Positions 16,572 through 24,363 of a stretch of DNA of 64,000 nucleotides are shown piece after piece (position 1 is the first letter of the stretch; each line of letters begins with the position of its first letter). The DNA comes from Labrenzia sp. THAF82 (GTDB lineage Bacteria > Pseudomonadota > Alphaproteobacteria > Rhizobiales > Stappiaceae). The position numbers and the translations under genes are program-made. Where the stretch lies: positions 686,001 through 750,000 of the forward strand of contig NZ_CP045354.1 in NCBI RefSeq assembly GCF_009363435.1. The letters run 5' to 3'. The notes beneath the pieces are model-generated. The model made no database searches. It had not been told where the DNA came from and saw only the letters and a program-made list of their open reading frames with translations.

Positions 16572-16851
16572 GTCACTACCTGTAGCGACTTGCATCTATC
16601 CGCGGCTCGGATTGCAAACATCGCGCTTTTTCGCTCGAATTAAGTGCATCTATCCGGTGGGGTAAACTCACATTCAGTGCGACTGAGATCATATTATTTG
16701 CAACGGGATCGCAATCATCCGGTTTGGATCCCTTTATTTGCGAATGGGGCGTTCAGGAAACGGACGTTTTCCAGCCGGTCAAAATAAGCGAAACGGCCAT
16801 TCTGATTTCACGGCGGAAACTTGTCTGTTTACCGCGTCTGGAAATCATCGT

Positions 16852-17037
16852 ATGAAAATTTGCGGAAATCTTGAGTTTTCAGACGGTTACGCCCGGATCG
16901 GATATAGCCCGGAGGCCTTTGCCGATCTGACCGATACCCGTCTCCCGGGAATCCGACGCTTTCTCAAAGGTCAGTTGGATACAGACAGGATCGACGAACT
17001 TTCAACACTCATGAGAAGGGCAGGTTTGCCGCTATGA
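16852..17037 (+). CDS. Small protein of unknown function in the inverted-repeat cassette
   Basis: A 61-residue frame from ATG 16852 ([19 protein letters not shown]) to an overlap of 4 bp (ATGA) with the SEC-C gene. That translational coupling supports it being real. An upstream in-frame start at 16738 would lie inside the inverted repeat. No recognised family: an N-terminal beta-like stretch, then helical segments ([19 protein letters not shown]). Possibly a partner of the UPF0149-type protein. Confidence 0.5.
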   Translation: MKICGNLEFSDGYARIGYSPEAFADLTDTRLPGIRRFLKGQLDTDRIDELSTLMRRAGLPL

Positions 17038-17741
17038 ATCTCAATACCGAGCTGTCCGACAGCGAAGAGCAACAGCTGAACGTGTTCCTCGGCCGCGTCA
17101 AAGGCGGCGCGATCCCCAACATCGAGGCCTTGGACGGCTTCTTTGCAGCCCTCGCGTGTTGTTCGGATCTCGTCAAGCCGAGTGAATATATGGAAGTGCT
17201 GCAACGCGGCTCTTCGGAAGATGTCGATCTTGATTTTGAGACTGAAAAGGAAGCTCTTCAGTTCGTAGAACTGGTCAACCGGCATTGGAACCACGTGAAC
17301 CGTCAGCTCGATTCCGAAGACGTCTATTGGCCCCTTGTGTTGGAAGACGAAAACGGCAACTTCCAGGCCAATGATTGGGCCAACGGTTTTCTGCACGGCA
17401 CGAAACTCCGCTTCCCTATTTGGGCGGAGTTTATCGATGAGGACAAGGAAGCTGGGGCAATGGTGCCAATTTGGGCGCTAGCCTATGAGCATCATCCAGA
17501 CCCTGAAATCCGCCCCTTCAAGGAACCGATTTCAACTGAGCAACGGGAAAAATTGCTGGCGGGTGCCGCCGCAGGTGTCATGCGTATGCACCGGTACTTT
17601 CTGGCGGATCGTAATTCCTATTCAGCGCCAACCGGAACTTTTGTCCGGCAAGGCCCGAAAACCGGCCGCAACGAACCCTGTCCATGCGGCTCGGGCAAGA
17701 AATACAAGAAGTGCTGTGGCGCAAGGGCTCTGCTGCATTGA
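17034..17741 (+). CDS. UPF0149/YecA-like protein with C-terminal SEC-C zinc motif
   Basis: A 235-residue protein. Residues about 5-190 match the UPF0149 (YgfB/YecA) helical domain ([34 protein letters not shown]). The C-terminus has the SEC-C zinc motif [19 protein letters not shown] (about 213-231; CxC...CC), found in SecA and many proteins that contact ribosomes or nucleic acid. The stop codon lies 2 bp before the right inverted repeat, so it fills the cassette. Function unknown; the cargo position suggests a selfish or protective role. Confidence 0.85.
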   Translation: MNLNTELSDSEEQQLNVFLGRVKGGAIPNIEALDGFFAALACCSDLVKPSEYMEVLQRGSSEDVDLDFETEKEALQFVELVNRHWNHVNRQLDSEDVYWPLVLEDENGNFQANDWANGFLHGTKLRFPIWAEFIDEDKEAGAMVPIWALAYEHHPDPEIRPFKEPISTEQREKLLAGAAAGVMRMHRYFLADRNSYSAPTGTFVRQGPKTGRNEPCPCGSGKKYKKCCGARALLH

Positions 17742-18164
17742 ACCGTTCGCAAATAAAGGGATCCAAACCGGATGATTGCGATCCCGTTGCAAATAATATG
17801 ATCTCAGTCGCACTGAATGTGAGTTTACCGCACCGGATAGGTGCACTTAATTCGAGCTAAAATTCGGGATGTTTGCAATCCGAGCCGCGGATAAATGCAA
17901 GTCGCTACAAATAAGCCACGTTCGTTTCCGTTCTCCGCCCAACTCAGTCCATCAAACATTTTAAAAACCAAGCGGCAACTACCCTGACTGAGGGGGAAAC
18001 CGGAAGCCCAAACATGAGTCAATTCATTTGATGGTTGGTATAACGCGCGCTGATGCGCCAAAAAGTACACCAACCTTAGATTTTTTATCGTTCTATCCGC
18101 ACCCTATGATTGCCCTTCCGCGAAGGGGAATCTGGGATAATCGAGTGATTTTAAAGGAGCAAAT

Positions 18165-18287
18165 ATGTCCATCACAATCAAAAAAGCTGTCATTTCCGAT
18201 GCAAAGAAAGCCATGTTGGCAGAAGCAATTGCTTGTCGCGACACGCTCTGTGACGGAAATCCAAACTGCACTGCTTTGCCGTTCTGA
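18165..18287 (+). CDS. Putative 40-residue precursor peptide (Cys-containing)
   Basis: ATG 18165 lies 7 nt after AAGGAG, a near-ideal ribosome binding site. The product begins MSITIKKAVISDAKKAM, a leader-like Lys/Ala-rich helix, and ends CRDTLCDGNPNCTALPF, with Cys at 24, 29 and 35. A terminator-like hairpin follows 8 bp after the stop, then an ABC exporter and two oxygenases, the usual order of a precursor gene ahead of modification and export genes. I know no named RiPP class with this sequence. The longer overlapping frame at 18028 lacks this signal and is probably spurious. Confidence 0.65.
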   Translation: MSITIKKAVISDAKKAMLAEAIACRDTLCDGNPNCTALPF

Positions 18288-18295
18288 TTAAGCAG

Positions 18296-18321
18296 ACCAC
18301 TCCGAAGGAAATCGGAGTGGT
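18296..18321 (+). terminator. Intercistronic hairpin after the peptide gene
   Basis: A perfect 10-bp stem (ACCACTCCGA/TCGGAGTGGT) with a 6-nt loop (AGGAAA), followed by a weak T stretch. It sits between the peptide gene and the exporter gene, 15 bp before the latter. Such partial terminators commonly keep precursor mRNA more abundant than enzyme mRNA. Confidence 0.7.
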
Positions 18322-18335
18322 CATTTGTAAAGCCA

Positions 18336-19958
18336 ATGATGATAGAATTATTAATAGAAATTGCTAAAAAGCAAAAGACATATGCGAAAGTTGGATTGTT
18401 AGTTGCTATTGTAACGTCAATAACTTTCTCTCTTCTGAACACCTTGTCAACATACTTCCTGTCAAAAGCTTTTTCACTAGCTGAGAAAAGCTCGGACGAA
18501 TTTGTCGGCATGCTCGTCTACTTCGTTCTGACGTTCGTCGTGGCACGGTTGTTGTTTGAGCCGAGATGGATTGCCTACGCCCTTTGGGACGGGGAATACA
18601 TAAAGTCATACCTTTCGAAGACATATGTCGAGGCGATGAGAGGACTGTCGCCAAATAGCGAATCTCGTGAGAGAATTGCATCAAGATTGATGCATTCAAG
18701 TAAGAGCTTAAGAGAATTCACGACAAATGTTATATTTTCGATCATTCCAGTGATTTTCGATGTCTTATTTTCAATTTCTGTTATTGCGATATTTTATTCT
18801 CATCTTATAATATCGTTTTCTTTTACTATTTTCGTATATTTTTTGTTTAATCATTATGCTCTCTTAAAGCTCAAAGGGCTTGCGGCCGACACACGCGATA
18901 CACAGACGCGTGTGGACAGTGTTTTGACATCACTGATGATAGCCTCCGATGAAACACTCGCACTGAACGCAATTAACAAATCATCAAAACTACTATCAAT
19001 ATACCTAGAAAAGAGCAGGGATGCTATCCTTAAATACAATTTGAAGAGATCAATACTCGCCCTGGTTCAGTTCTCGCCAATATTATTGTCAATAATATTT
19101 CACAATATTTATTTCTATCAAGGCTACACGTCTGGTTCCGTAGATCTTAGCGCGGTCATACTGGTGAACATGCTCCTGTTCACGCTAACCCGTCGTTTGG
19201 AAATGCTGAGCACTTCGATACGGCAGGCTCAACTGAGCTGGTCATTCGTATCTGCCACCTGGGACCTGATCAGCAATACGGCAACTTCATTTAGGTCGCA
19301 GGACACTCCAAACTCTGAAGCAGAGTTTCAAATCGAATGCCGGAATGTCGAGATCAGAGGAGCCCGATTAACTAGTGCTCTGAAAAACCTTCGTGTTCAC
19401 AAAGGAGACAAGCTGGCACTGGTAGGCCCTTCCGGCTGCGGCAAGAGTTCACTCTTGCGGGCAATTGCGAGATTGATACCCATCAAACGCGGCGAAATCA
19501 TTATCAGGCATGACACATCCGCCTATATCCCCCGGCTTTCGAGGCCCGATGTGACATACAATTCGGCATCTCCGGTTATTTATCCGACGACCTTGACAGA
19601 AAATCTGCATTTCTTCGATCGGGACACAAATGTGAGCGCTTATGAAATATTGAAGTCGCTAGACCTGGCGATACCGGCAGACAATGAAATCGATTTTTCC
19701 AGTAATGCGCCGTCCTTTTCACAAGGGCAACTGAAGAGAATACACCTAGCGCGAGCGATAACAAGCAACGCTCCAATAATATTGATCGATGAGCCGTTCG
19801 CTAACATCGAGAAGAGGCTTGCGAGAAAAATTTCCGATTTGTTGGTCAATCTCGATTGTACCGTGATCATTGCGACGCAAGATGCTGACAACACCGATAA
19901 TTTCTCTCGAGTAATTCACTTTCAGGAACAGGAGGACAAGAGTGTCGAATATAACTAA
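18336..19958 (+). CDS. ABC exporter, fused membrane and ATPase domains
   Basis: A 540-residue half-transporter. Residues about 20-300 contain membrane helices of a type I exporter (VGLLVAIVTSITFSLL, VIFSIIPVIFDVLFSISV). The ATPase domain has Walker A VGPSGCGKSS near 363, signature SFSQGQLKR near 460 (canonical LSGGQ) and Walker B IILIDEPFA near 480. The switch His is replaced by Gln (IIATQDADN near 513), so hydrolysis may depend on a partner or be slow. There is no peptidase C39 domain, so leader removal would need another enzyme. It is followed with a 17-bp overlap by the next gene. The likely role is export of the cluster's peptide product. Confidence 0.85.
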   Translation: MMIELLIEIAKKQKTYAKVGLLVAIVTSITFSLLNTLSTYFLSKAFSLAEKSSDEFVGMLVYFVLTFVVARLLFEPRWIAYALWDGEYIKSYLSKTYVEAMRGLSPNSESRERIASRLMHSSKSLREFTTNVIFSIIPVIFDVLFSISVIAIFYSHLIISFSFTIFVYFLFNHYALLKLKGLAADTRDTQTRVDSVLTSLMIASDETLALNAINKSSKLLSIYLEKSRDAILKYNLKRSILALVQFSPILLSIIFHNIYFYQGYTSGSVDLSAVILVNMLLFTLTRRLEMLSTSIRQAQLSWSFVSATWDLISNTATSFRSQDTPNSEAEFQIECRNVEIRGARLTSALKNLRVHKGDKLALVGPSGCGKSSLLRAIARLIPIKRGEIIIRHDTSAYIPRLSRPDVTYNSASPVIYPTTLTENLHFFDRDTNVSAYEILKSLDLAIPADNEIDFSSNAPSFSQGQLKRIHLARAITSNAPIILIDEPFANIEKRLARKISDLLVNLDCTVIIATQDADNTDNFSRVIHFQEQEDKSVEYN

Positions 19959-20427
19959 AGAACAAATATTGGAAACATTTCTGGATGAGCCAATGTTTCT
20001 ATATTTCACTCAAAAATTTCCCCACAAAGACGAAACAGAACTCAGGACTAAAATTTCTGAGCTTCTGAAGTTCTTAATGCTTTGCTGCCACGACGATCTA
20101 AAAGGAGAAGTCCTATTTTCAGAGGAAATAGATAATATTTGGCATTATTGGATACTCCAGACTCAGCAGTATCAAGATCTTTGTAAAAAATTGCCAACAG
20201 GAAAATTCGTCCATCACTCGTCTAACGATTACAGGGAAAACGAGATGCTTGTTGAACCGGATAAGATTGCGCAAAGGAATCTGGATTTCTTCAGTAGTTA
20301 CATTGAAAATTTTGGGGAAATTGCCGATGAAACGCTGACTTACTGGCCCGGGGCACTCGAGATTATGAGCCTTTACTCTTGGGATCTGAGAACTTTTAAC
20401 GGTGAACTAGCTCAACTATCGGCTTAG
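19942..20427 (+). CDS. Small GRDP-like protein in the peptide cluster
   Basis: A 161-residue protein from GTG 19942, placed 6 nt after AGGAGG and overlapping the exporter gene. Its central part, EEIDNIWHYWILQTQQYQDL followed by GKFVHHSS, fits the pattern of glycine-rich-domain-protein-like families (D-xxWH-xxL-T-xY-xxC...G-xxxHH), here without the glycine-rich tail. The conserved WH and HH residues could bind a metal. Translational coupling with the exporter argues for a function in peptide maturation, binding or immunity. Exact role unknown. Confidence 0.6.
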   Translation: MSNITKEQILETFLDEPMFLYFTQKFPHKDETELRTKISELLKFLMLCCHDDLKGEVLFSEEIDNIWHYWILQTQQYQDLCKKLPTGKFVHHSSNDYRENEMLVEPDKIAQRNLDFFSSYIENFGEIADETLTYWPGALEIMSLYSWDLRTFNGELAQLSA

Positions 20428-20442
20428 CGAGGCTTGGGAACG

Positions 20443-21261
20443 ATGAATTCAGCCGTAACATTCCCCGCTCAGTTTCTCCGAAATTGCTTCGATTATGAGG
20501 ATTTCGGGGAAGAAAAAAACATTAACAAGCCTTCCTATTCTTGCTCATTGAGCGAATTCCGCAAATCGTTCGCCAGTCAAGGTTTTGCGCTCATCAAAGG
20601 ATACTTCAAGCCCGGAGAGACTCACGCCAGGTTGCCCTCTTGGTTAGATCATGGGGACATCGGCGACCTCATGGCACAGAATAACCGAGGTGACCAAAGC
20701 CTGGAGATCAAGCCACGGGATGGCGAACATCGAGAGCTTATTTACACTGTGAAGGGGCAACCTGCCCACTGTGACAGCGCCTATCATGAAACCATGCCGG
20801 ATATCGTTATGTTGGGATGCTCGAAAGCAGCTTCGTCCGGTGGATTGTCTATCATAATAGATATCAGGTCGCTCTTGTCCGATCATCACATGGAGTATCT
20901 GAAGGAGCGCTTGCGAGCGCACCAACAGATAGACGTCATATACTCAAGACAGAAAATCCGTGTGGAAAAGCCGTTTGTGAAGATGAACCCAAATACTGAA
21001 CGGGCAGAGTTCGCTTTCACACCATTTGCATTGTCTGCCATGTTCAAGAGCAAAGAAGACGTCAGTCTATATGATTGTATCATTCAAAATAGCAATTCAC
21101 CGGCATATTCTAGATATTTTTTGCTTGAAGATGGCGATTTTGTTATTCTGGATAATACTTCCATGCTTCATGGTAGGACGGCATTCGCGGGAGAGAGAAA
21201 TCTTAGCCGTTTCTGGTTCAAAGCCAATAGAACGGACCATACCTTAGGGATGGCGGTCTGA
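20443..21261 (+). CDS. TauD/TfdA-type Fe(II)/2-oxoglutarate dioxygenase 1
   Basis: A 272-residue oxygenase; ATG 20443 is preferred, TTG 20434 is possible. The iron triad is visible: HCD near 109-111 (GQPAHCDSAYHE) and distal His near 243 (SMLHGRTAF). The Arg in NLSRFWF suits 2-oxoglutarate binding. The N-terminal region SQGFALIKGYFKPGE is typical of the double-stranded beta-helix family. Such enzymes hydroxylate, desaturate or cyclise substrates, including amino acid side chains in peptides. It is 15 bp after the GRDP-like gene and 2 bp before a second, divergent dioxygenase, which suggests consecutive oxidations. Confidence 0.85.
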   Translation: MNSAVTFPAQFLRNCFDYEDFGEEKNINKPSYSCSLSEFRKSFASQGFALIKGYFKPGETHARLPSWLDHGDIGDLMAQNNRGDQSLEIKPRDGEHRELIYTVKGQPAHCDSAYHETMPDIVMLGCSKAASSGGLSIIIDIRSLLSDHHMEYLKERLRAHQQIDVIYSRQKIRVEKPFVKMNPNTERAEFAFTPFALSAMFKSKEDVSLYDCIIQNSNSPAYSRYFLLEDGDFVILDNTSMLHGRTAFAGERNLSRFWFKANRTDHTLGMAV

Positions 21262-21263
21262 GC

Positions 21264-22106
21264 ATGGACTACTTTGTAAAAACCGTCGTAGTCGCGGACC
21301 AAGCTACGTCACTCATCGACATAATTGTTGATCAACTCAGCCAGGGCATTGGGGTGTTGATCATTCAAAACGTGCACCTGCAAGTTCACCATCTTGAGCG
21401 TCTCGCGCACGCGCTAGGAACTCCCGTGGAGTTAAAGTCATTCCACGCCAACGGTAGCAATGTTGTCTTAGATTTGAAAAGCCATGGGGAGGACGGACAA
21501 CTCTCCGACCTGTATCGATTTGGGAGAAATTGGCACACAGACTATACGACAACTTCTATTTCAGGAGGATACACGGCCCTTTACTGCTTGGACGCCCCTG
21601 AAGTCGGTGGGGGCACAAAGTTTATTTCTCTTGATACAAGAGATTTGCCCAAGAGAGCGTGTTCTCTAATCGAAAAATTCTGTGGCAGAAACCCGTGTGA
21701 AGTGGATGTTGAACACTCCAACCCCAAGGCAGACAAGACGATGAAATCAGCCACGCATCCGTTATTCCGAAAGGGAATGAAAGGAGAAGGGTGCTATATC
21801 AGTCTTGGAAGCTTTGCATACTCAAGAGCGCTGATTGAAAATCAGGGATTCATCAAAAATATGTACAATATCCTGGAACAGGAAGGGAAATCCCATGTCG
21901 CCGAATGTTCCCGAAACCAATTGATTGTGTGGAACAACGCTTACGTTGCGCACAAGGCAATGCCATATAATTCAGAACAATACAGGAGGCACATGCTCCG
22001 TATTGCTACTTGGGGAACCCGCCCGCAGCGAAGCTCCCCGTTGCCGTGGAGGGCGGAATCGAATGGTCCTAACAATGACCCTGCCCCGCACACCTCCGCT
22101 TCTTAG
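21264..22106 (+). CDS. TauD/TfdA-type Fe(II)/2-oxoglutarate dioxygenase 2, altered C-terminus
   Basis: A 280-residue oxygenase. The metal ligands are H91 and D93 (RNWHTDYTTTS) and H230 (NAYVAHKAMPY), with a basic RRHMLR near 241-246 for 2-oxoglutarate. GALPVEL-like early motifs (LAHALGTPVELKSF) fit the TauD family. The last about 28 residues (from TRPQRSSPLPWRAES) are encoded by GC-rich DNA unlike the rest of the cluster. The island boundary therefore probably lies near 22020 and the natural C-terminus was replaced by read-through into flanking sequence. Confidence 0.82.
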   Translation: MDYFVKTVVVADQATSLIDIIVDQLSQGIGVLIIQNVHLQVHHLERLAHALGTPVELKSFHANGSNVVLDLKSHGEDGQLSDLYRFGRNWHTDYTTTSISGGYTALYCLDAPEVGGGTKFISLDTRDLPKRACSLIEKFCGRNPCEVDVEHSNPKADKTMKSATHPLFRKGMKGEGCYISLGSFAYSRALIENQGFIKNMYNILEQEGKSHVAECSRNQLIVWNNAYVAHKAMPYNSEQYRRHMLRIATWGTRPQRSSPLPWRAESNGPNNDPAPHTSAS

Positions 22107-22186
22107 GCGGCGACTGCGCAGCAATGCGCCACTGCTCCCCAGCCAGATTTGAGCTCCCGGAGCGCGATAGACGTTCCTCTCATCCT

Positions 22187-22918
22187 TCAGTTTCCGGGCA
22201 CGACAATGGTGCATGTCTGGTCACGCCCGGTCTTTGCGGCGGCGGCGCGGCATTTCTCGACGGTGTCGTGATTGTCATAAACCAGCTGGCTGGCTGCATT
22301 CATGAACTGCGCGCCGACCGGGTCTTCGGCGCTCATGAGGGCAAAGCCGGCATTCCAGCGCGTGTCATGCATGAAGAAGGCAGATGCCCGCGCGGCCAGA
22401 GTATCGGGAAGACAGAACAGCACCACACCGACCAGGAGCATTCCGGCCACCAGTCCACCAAGGCCGGCAAAGTACAGGTTTCTGGTCTGGGTTTCCCGGT
22501 CTCGTGCGCTTTTGGTATAGGCAGCGAGATTCCGGGCTTCGCGCGCCAGATCGCTGGTAGCATCATCCACTTTACGCGCTAGTGATTTTACCAGCCTGTC
22601 CCCGCCCTGTTCGGCGGCGCGGGTCAGCTGGGCGGGCTGAAGCCGGAGCACCGGCAGTTTCTCGATCGCCTGGAGACGCTCCCCGTTCCGGGCAAGGTTT
22701 TCCATCAGACGGCCGAGATCGGCACTGTAGTCGACCGGCTGACCGATCCTGTCAAACTGATCGAAGGCCGTCTCGACGCCCTTGCGGATCACGGTCATTT
22801 CTCCGCCGATCTCACGTGAGAGTTTTTCTACTGCCTGGCGCAAATCCTCAAAAGCCTGAGCCGGATCGCCGGCCGTTTTCCTATCGTCCCGTTCAAAGTC
22901 CGCGTGCGCGTCCGTCAT
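22187..22918 (-). CDS. DUF6118-type membrane protein of the relaxase operon
   Basis: A 243-residue protein. The N-terminal half is helical and charged (probable coiled coil, AVEKLSREIGGEMTVIRKGV). One membrane helix lies near 150-175 (LYFAGLGGLVAGMLLVGVVL), followed by a C-terminal domain with paired Cys (EKCRAAAAKTGRDQTC). Proteins of this type (DUF6118) accompany traA on alphaproteobacterial plasmids. It begins 8 bp after the relaxase reading frame ends, so it is the last gene of that operon. Function unknown; a link between relaxosome and membrane is plausible. Confidence 0.75.
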   Translation of the reverse strand: MTDAHADFERDDRKTAGDPAQAFEDLRQAVEKLSREIGGEMTVIRKGVETAFDQFDRIGQPVDYSADLGRLMENLARNGERLQAIEKLPVLRLQPAQLTRAAEQGGDRLVKSLARKVDDATSDLAREARNLAAYTKSARDRETQTRNLYFAGLGGLVAGMLLVGVVLFCLPDTLAARASAFFMHDTRWNAGFALMSAEDPVGAQFMNAASQLVYDNHDTVEKCRAAAAKTGRDQTCTIVVPGN

Positions 22919-22926
22919 CGTGTCCC

Positions 22927-24363
22927 TTACAATTCCAGTCCGTGGCTCTTGTCGCGCTTTTGCTCTCGCGCAATTTGCCGTTCCAGGTCTTTGGCAAGGC
23001 TCTTTTCTTGGCCGATATGGTCAAGTCCAAGGTCCTTCGACCGACTTTGAAGCACCTGCGCCATCTGCGGATCGCGCTGAAGGCTTTTCGTCAAATCGCG
23101 CATATCAGATTCGACCCTGCCGCGCGTCTGCGTCTCCTGTCGCCCAAGCAGCTCCCGGCGCTCGGCCGTCAACTCCTGCCAGCGCTCGACAAAGCGATCG
23201 GCCCGAACAGCCGGATCCGCAACCGCCGCCCGCTCACGCTCCATGCCGGCAACAAGATGATCGACACGGTCCCCGCCGGACCGTTCCACCATCGCCCGCG
23301 CGGTCTGCGGATCGTGCTGCACCGCCGATCCGATCAGCTCCAGGGAACCGGGCTGCGCCTCCTCGAGCTGGCGGCCGGCCTCCTGCATTTCCCGTTTCTG
23401 ACTTTCCAGAAGTGGCAAGCCCTGCTCACGCTGCTTTTGTCCGGCGCTAAACGCCCGCGCATAACGATCAACAGCCGCTTCGAACGGGGAGCGCCGGCGC
23501 AGCCGCTCAGCAAGCCTGTCCTGGCCCATATCGCGGGTTTCCGGGGAGTGCTCCGGCCTCGGGCGGGCATTGAGCTTGAGACCGTCGAACATACTGCGCG
23601 CCGGCTTGCCAGCCTGCGGTGTTTCCACCGGGGCGGATGGCTCTGAACTGCGTTCCAGCTTCTGTCCGCTCGCTCTCTCGCCGACACCCAGGCCCTGACC
23701 CGCCACACGGCCAAACGTCTCGGAGGGATCGGCCTGCGGGCGAACGCGCTCCCCCATAGCGCCGGAGTGAGTCGCAGGCCGGTCCCGGGCTGGACTTGTC
23801 ACTTGTTCCCTGTCCCTGTCGTTGTCCTTGACGGGCCCACCCCAGTGTTCGTCAATGCTGCCCTGGGGGACAGTGAACACGCGCTTTTCCGGCGTCCTGG
23901 CTTGCCAGGCCGCCAGGCGATCCCCCAAGCCGCCCTCAAGCCCCTTGACCTCAATCTCGCTGTTGATGCCGAGGGCGTTTGCAATCCCGCGCCGCTCGGC
24001 AAAGGCGGCGGTGTAGTCGAGGGTGGTCTCCTTTGCACCCGAGCGCGAGAGCTGCTCTGCCAGCCGGCTGTATGCGAGGTCCTCTCCGCTCTGCACGGCC
24101 CAGGCATTGCGCTCTACCGTGCGTCCGTCGGGAAGACGAACGCTCTGCGAGCCCTCATGGCGAAGCCCGATCGTCTCGCCAATCTCCGCCCGAGCCTCGC
24201 CAAGCGCCCGCTCCAGATCAACACCCCACGTCGTGTGCTGCTCGCCTTTTGTGTTCTCCAGGGTGACGAAGTAGCTCCTGGCGTTGCCTTCTTTATGCTC
24301 GAAGGGGGTAGGACCATGGGCGACCAGACGCCCAAAAGATTGGCCGGAAGTGTGCCCGGCCGC
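22927..24363 (-). pseudogene. traA: C-terminal part of TraA relaxase, after an in-frame amber codon
   Basis: This continues the same frame as the upstream TraA segment, separated only by TAG at 24364-24366. Without an intervening start the frame reads GRLVAHGPTPFEHKEGNARS, then FVTLENTKGEQHTTWGVDL, DGRTVERNAWAV and TLDYTAAFAERRGIANALG, the normal C-terminal region of Ti-type TraA. It ends in long charged helices. Re-initiation could occur at GTG 24096. Without that or read-through the segment is untranslated. Confidence 0.75.

Larger units (their letters stand above)
16581..17908. mobile_element. Cassette bounded by 166-bp inverted repeats, no transposase
   Basis: The ends 16581-16746 and 17743-17908 are inverted copies, with about eight mismatches by my count. 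They begin TGTAGCGACTTGCAT and so end in TGT...ACA. Each end carries three spaced motif copies resembling GCATCTATCCGG (left: 16591, 16643, 16711), as in ends with several transposase binding sites (Mu/Tn7-type). The interior holds only two overlapping genes. The flanking 5 bp (CTACC and AATAA) are not a target duplication. Confidence 0.75.

Noticed and set aside
16581..17908. Integron attC cassettes for the inverted-repeat element
   Set aside because: There is no integrase, no RYYYAAC core sites, and the ends are long symmetric inverted repeats with internal motifs.
18028..18291. 87-codon frame overlapping the small peptide gene
   Set aside because: It lacks a ribosome binding site, and the shorter frame at 18165 has a strong one and ends before the hairpin.
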